NCBI RefSeq assembly: GCF_030936135.1
Contig: NC_082597.1
Location: forward strand, 41,149,095 to 41,213,094
Source of the DNA: Gavia stellata
Taxonomy: Eukaryota > Chordata > Aves > Gaviiformes > Gaviidae
Reading direction: 5' to 3'
Length of the DNA: 64,000 nucleotides
A program made the translations under genes and the position numbers. The notes under the pieces are model-generated. The model was not told the DNA's origin and ran no database searches. It saw only the letters and a list, made by a program, of their open reading frames with translations. Below are positions 61,109 to 64,000 of the stretch, in pieces; position 1 is the stretch's first letter; each line of letters begins with the position of its first letter.

Positions 61109-61242
61109 GGTTTATCTGTGATGTCATTTTCATTACGGGTATTGACATATTTCATATCTCCAGCACTAAGGGCTGCTATCTTCGGCTCCGGACCTGTCCT
61201 CCATGGCTTTAGTTTCAGGCCGGAAGAGTCTGTAAAACCCAT
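61109..61242 (-). CDS. Candidate small gene, exon 1 with ATG
   Basis: The ATG at 61,242-61,240 sits in a strong context (gcggagATGGGT), right after a GC- and CpG-richer block (61,245-61,450) that could be its promoter and 5' UTR. The frame reads GFTDSSGLKLKPWRTGPEPK, then IAALSAGDMKYVNTRNENDI and TDK, ending with two bases at a gtatgg donor. Joined to 59,013-58,779 it gives 122 residues with matched phase. On the minus strand the frame is also open upstream to 61,455, so a longer N-terminus, or an acceptor at the gag before the ATG, is possible. No family is recognised. Confidence 0.35.
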
Positions 61243-61244
61243 CT

Positions 61245-61450
61245 CCGCGGGTGAGGATGCAGCCTCAGGCACACACCCAGCAGAGGAGAGGGCAGCTGCC
61301 ACCCCACACAGGTGACGGCCACAGCAGAGCAGGCTGGTGCCCACCGCAGCCCCTCTGCCCTCCGCCCCTCTCCGGGGACGTGCCTCTCCCCACGTCCTGC
61401 TGGGCTGAGGCCACTGGCACCCACGCTGCCGCAGCTGGGAAGGCACGGGA
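61245..61450 (-). promoter_or_regulatory. GC-rich block, possible small CpG-island promoter
   Basis: About 200 bp are clearly GC-richer than the neighbourhood, with scattered CpG and a CACGTC/ACGTG-type site near 61,380-61,395. It lies just upstream (minus strand) of the candidate start codon. It may instead be exonic. Confidence 0.35.
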
Positions 61451-61919
61451 ACCACCTGAGTGGCCTCCCCTGAGGGACATCTTGCTTTACAGTGGCAAAG
61501 TTTCTGCTGGCTGGATGTGCCAGGGGGGATGTTTTTTAGCGATTAACTGAGAAACCATTTGATATAAATAATGGCTTTCCAAAGGAGCTCCCACTTGAAG
61601 AGTCATACGTTGTTATTTGAATGACTATAATGAGCTTAATCTTACCCTTAACCTCACCTTTTATACACACAACATATATACATGTAATCGAAAATTACAT
61701 ATATATATATATCTCCATATAAACATGCACAGAGTGTACATACACCACTGTGCTTCTCCTCCAGAGGCTGTCTAACCCAGCGCTGGCAGGCAGCCTCCTC
61801 TGGAGTACAGTGCAGCAGCAACTTGGTGTAGTGCTCTCACTTACGGGCAGGCGGAAGATTTTGGAGAGGAACACATTACTGCTGCCACTTGTTACAACAT
61901 GGTTCTCAAAAACGTAATC

Positions 61920-62108
61920 CTAATCCAATTGGGCAACCTGGAACCCAGCGGGGCTGCTCATGTTAAGCATCTCCTCAGTTAGCACAGGACGTTTCTTGTT
62001 TTCTGCAGAACTGAAATGACGGGTGAAACCCCCCCAGCCCCTCATACGGCCCTGGAGCATCAGCTGCTTCAGAGGGCAGGGGTTGTTCTTACGCACTTTT
62101 CTAGACAT
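61920..62108 (-). other. Unassigned open frame with ATG, possible exon
   Basis: The minus-strand ATG at 62,108 opens 62 codons: basic start SRKVRKNNPCPLKQLMLQG, then a good internal splice acceptor (gttctgcag) before ENKKRPVLTEEML and SSPAGFQ. Whether this is an upstream exon of the candidate gene at 61.2-58.8 kb, a separate gene piece or noise cannot be decided. The only nearby donor (CAG|gttgcc) is weak. Confidence 0.2.
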
Positions 62109-64000
62109 GAAATGAGACCAATATTTCTATCACTACAGCTCTCCACTGCTAACAACAACAGGTTTTGCATTTTAAAAGAAAATACTTAATTGGTCAAAGC
62201 AGTATTATGATGATTGATTTTTACGGGATGTATTCTTCTGACAGTAATATGCAATTGCCCTTGATAAACTATACTCTTTTTCCCATTGTTTCCATGTGGC
62301 TCTCTTGAAACTGGGTTACTTAGTGTAATTAGAAGAACTGGCTTTAAATTAGCAATTTCTAAGGGAAGAAATTATGAGGGGAAGGAAAAGGCCAGCTGAT
62401 TCTATTTTATTTGTTCAGTCAGTAGAAATGAAAGCACTTGCTTTAAGAGTTTACATGACAATCCTGGTGTCCAGTCACTTCTCCTTTATGCAATATTTTA
62501 AAATGCAGGACTGAATGGGAGTGATAATTGAGCATGTAACTGTTGTTGCTTGTTTGTTTACTTGCTCATTGCCAGTATCTGTACTGCAAAGCACTTTAAG
62601 GAACACTTTGCAAAGGAAAGAATCTATAAAATTAAATGTCTTTTAGCGTGCAGCAATAAGCTTTATATCAATGGTAAGGATAGAATGATAATATTAAAAA
62701 TAGATTATCTGTTTTTTTCTTTGTTTTGAAGGCTGCTTTAGGATAAACTGCTTCAATTTAATCCATACAATGTGGTTTTAGGATTGCTCCACATATTCCC
62801 ATGAAGTATATGTTTAGAAGGCAAGTTTTCACCCAAGTTTTAGAAGTCTTAGATGAATGCACTATATTTTAGTGAGATGTGATTCTTATTTGGGCCATTA
62901 ATAATTCTGGCTGTCTTTATTTCAGCAATAAATATGCTGACTACAATATTGAAAAAATGAATTAAATTATTTTAAAATTTTTATTAAGTTTCACAGCTGG
63001 CAGAGATGGTCAATCTCCTGTAATCTGGGCCTGGTGACTGTCTAAAATACCATCTGTATCTGGGCAAAGTCATGCCATCAGGCCCCCCATCAACCCTCAT
63101 GCAAAGCTGCCAGAAGATGAGTAATCATTTTCTTCACTTTGTAGTTTGTCTTGGTTTTAAAACTTGTGTTTCATTTTGAATCTGAATTTGTCTGGCTTTG
63201 GATTCCTGCTATTAGTTCTTCCCTTGTGCCTGTCCCTGCTACAGCATTGATGAGCTGACCAAAGTGAGCCCTTTCCTGCTCTCTGCCCTATTTTTAAACT
63301 ACGTGCAAAATTCTGTATCAGTTTTATCAACGCTATACACTGAGATAAAATCATCTCTTCATTACTTCCTTATTTCATATCCAGGAATTACCTCAGCCCT
63401 TTTGCTGCAGTCATATACTGAGGTACTTTTTAGGTTTTGACTCTCATATTCTTTACATTGCCCAAGAGTTATCACTCTTATATCCTTTACAATGTTCCCA
63501 CTTTTCAGGAGATAGCTTTTCATACAGTTCTTGCTGGTTGCCTTATTCTTATTACTGTTTATCACACTGACAGTGCCACATCACTTCAAGTTTGATTAGC
63601 ACTGATTTTATATTTATTTTTCAGGTGAGTTAAGAAACCCAAGGAGACCCACAGGAAACATCAGTTTTCAAAGATGATTGTCTCACCGACAGCTACTTTG
63701 AACCACTCATCCAGTTCCTGATGCACTGAATCTGTGCTTTATTTCATTATAAAGTAATTTTTTCTGATCATTAACATGTGGTGCTAAGTCAAACACCTTA
63801 AAAAACTAGTACAGCTATGACATTATCTTCTAACAGCCAAGCCTGTAATCTCACCTCAGGTTTCTCTAATGAGACCTATTTTTCCATTAGACTTTGTTGA
63901 CTAGCACATATAATATTTGCATGCTTCACTTAATTGTAAGACATTCTTTTGCATCGTTACTTTTCTTCTTGTCATCATCTGCTCCTCCCCACAGCTGAAG
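62109..64000. other. Right-edge sequence, nothing recognised
   Basis: AT-rich, with no gene, RNA or named repeat. The expected neighbour RAB21 probably begins beyond the right edge. Confidence 0.45.

Noticed and set aside
46000-64000. RAB21, expected downstream of TMEM19
   Set aside because: No Rab GTPase motif (GxxxxGKT/S, DTAGQE) was found in any frame. The gene probably starts beyond the window.

Overview
The window reads as nuclear DNA of a bird, probably outside the chicken/duck group. The evidence is CR1 LINE copies of avian type, avian LTR retrovirus families, intron-split vertebrate genes with consensus GT..AG junctions, and two CpG-island promoters in otherwise AT-rich DNA. Two conserved genes are certain and match the vertebrate ZFC3H1-TMEM19 neighbourhood (human 12q21.1).

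Layout. (1) 1-12,923, minus strand: the first six coding exons of ZFC3H1, the zinc-finger scaffold of the nuclear-exosome connection PAXT. They give residues 1-544 and the reading phase is continuous across all five junctions. The rest of the gene lies off the left edge. Two CR1 copies lie here, one in the partial intron at the left edge and one in intron 1. (2) 12.2-13.4 kb: the ZFC3H1 CpG island, with a TCTCGCGAGA palindrome and ZNF143-like and YY1-like sites. (3) 13.4-30.7 kb: an intergenic stretch rich in retroviral debris. It holds a possible solo LTR, a minus-strand LTR with primer-binding site and partial internal region, a plus-strand LTR of a related family placed head to head with it, and a decayed class I (gammaretrovirus-like) pol-env remnant. 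THAP2, which lies here in mammals, was not recognised. (4) 30.7-47 kb, plus strand: TMEM19 with CpG-island promoter, six coding exons giving a complete 336-residue DUF92 membrane protein, and a 3' UTR with several AATAAA signals. (5) 49-52 kb: a complete-looking but non-coding 2.65-kb retrovirus-like element. It has two LTRs, primer-binding site, polypurine tract and a perfect 5-bp target duplication, is inserted into an older CR1, and carries a ~49-bp tandem array where gag-pol would be. (6) 52-64 kb: mostly unexplained, with two possible undescribed genes: a Cys-rich, one-pass membrane-protein-like terminal exon at 56.5 kb (+) and a two-exon, 122-codon reading frame at 61.2-58.8 kb (-).

ZFC3H1 (RNA decay in the nucleus) and TMEM19 (membrane protein of uncertain activity) are conserved neighbours with separate promoters. 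Nothing in the sequence ties their functions together. The viral material is broken or lacks coding capacity throughout.
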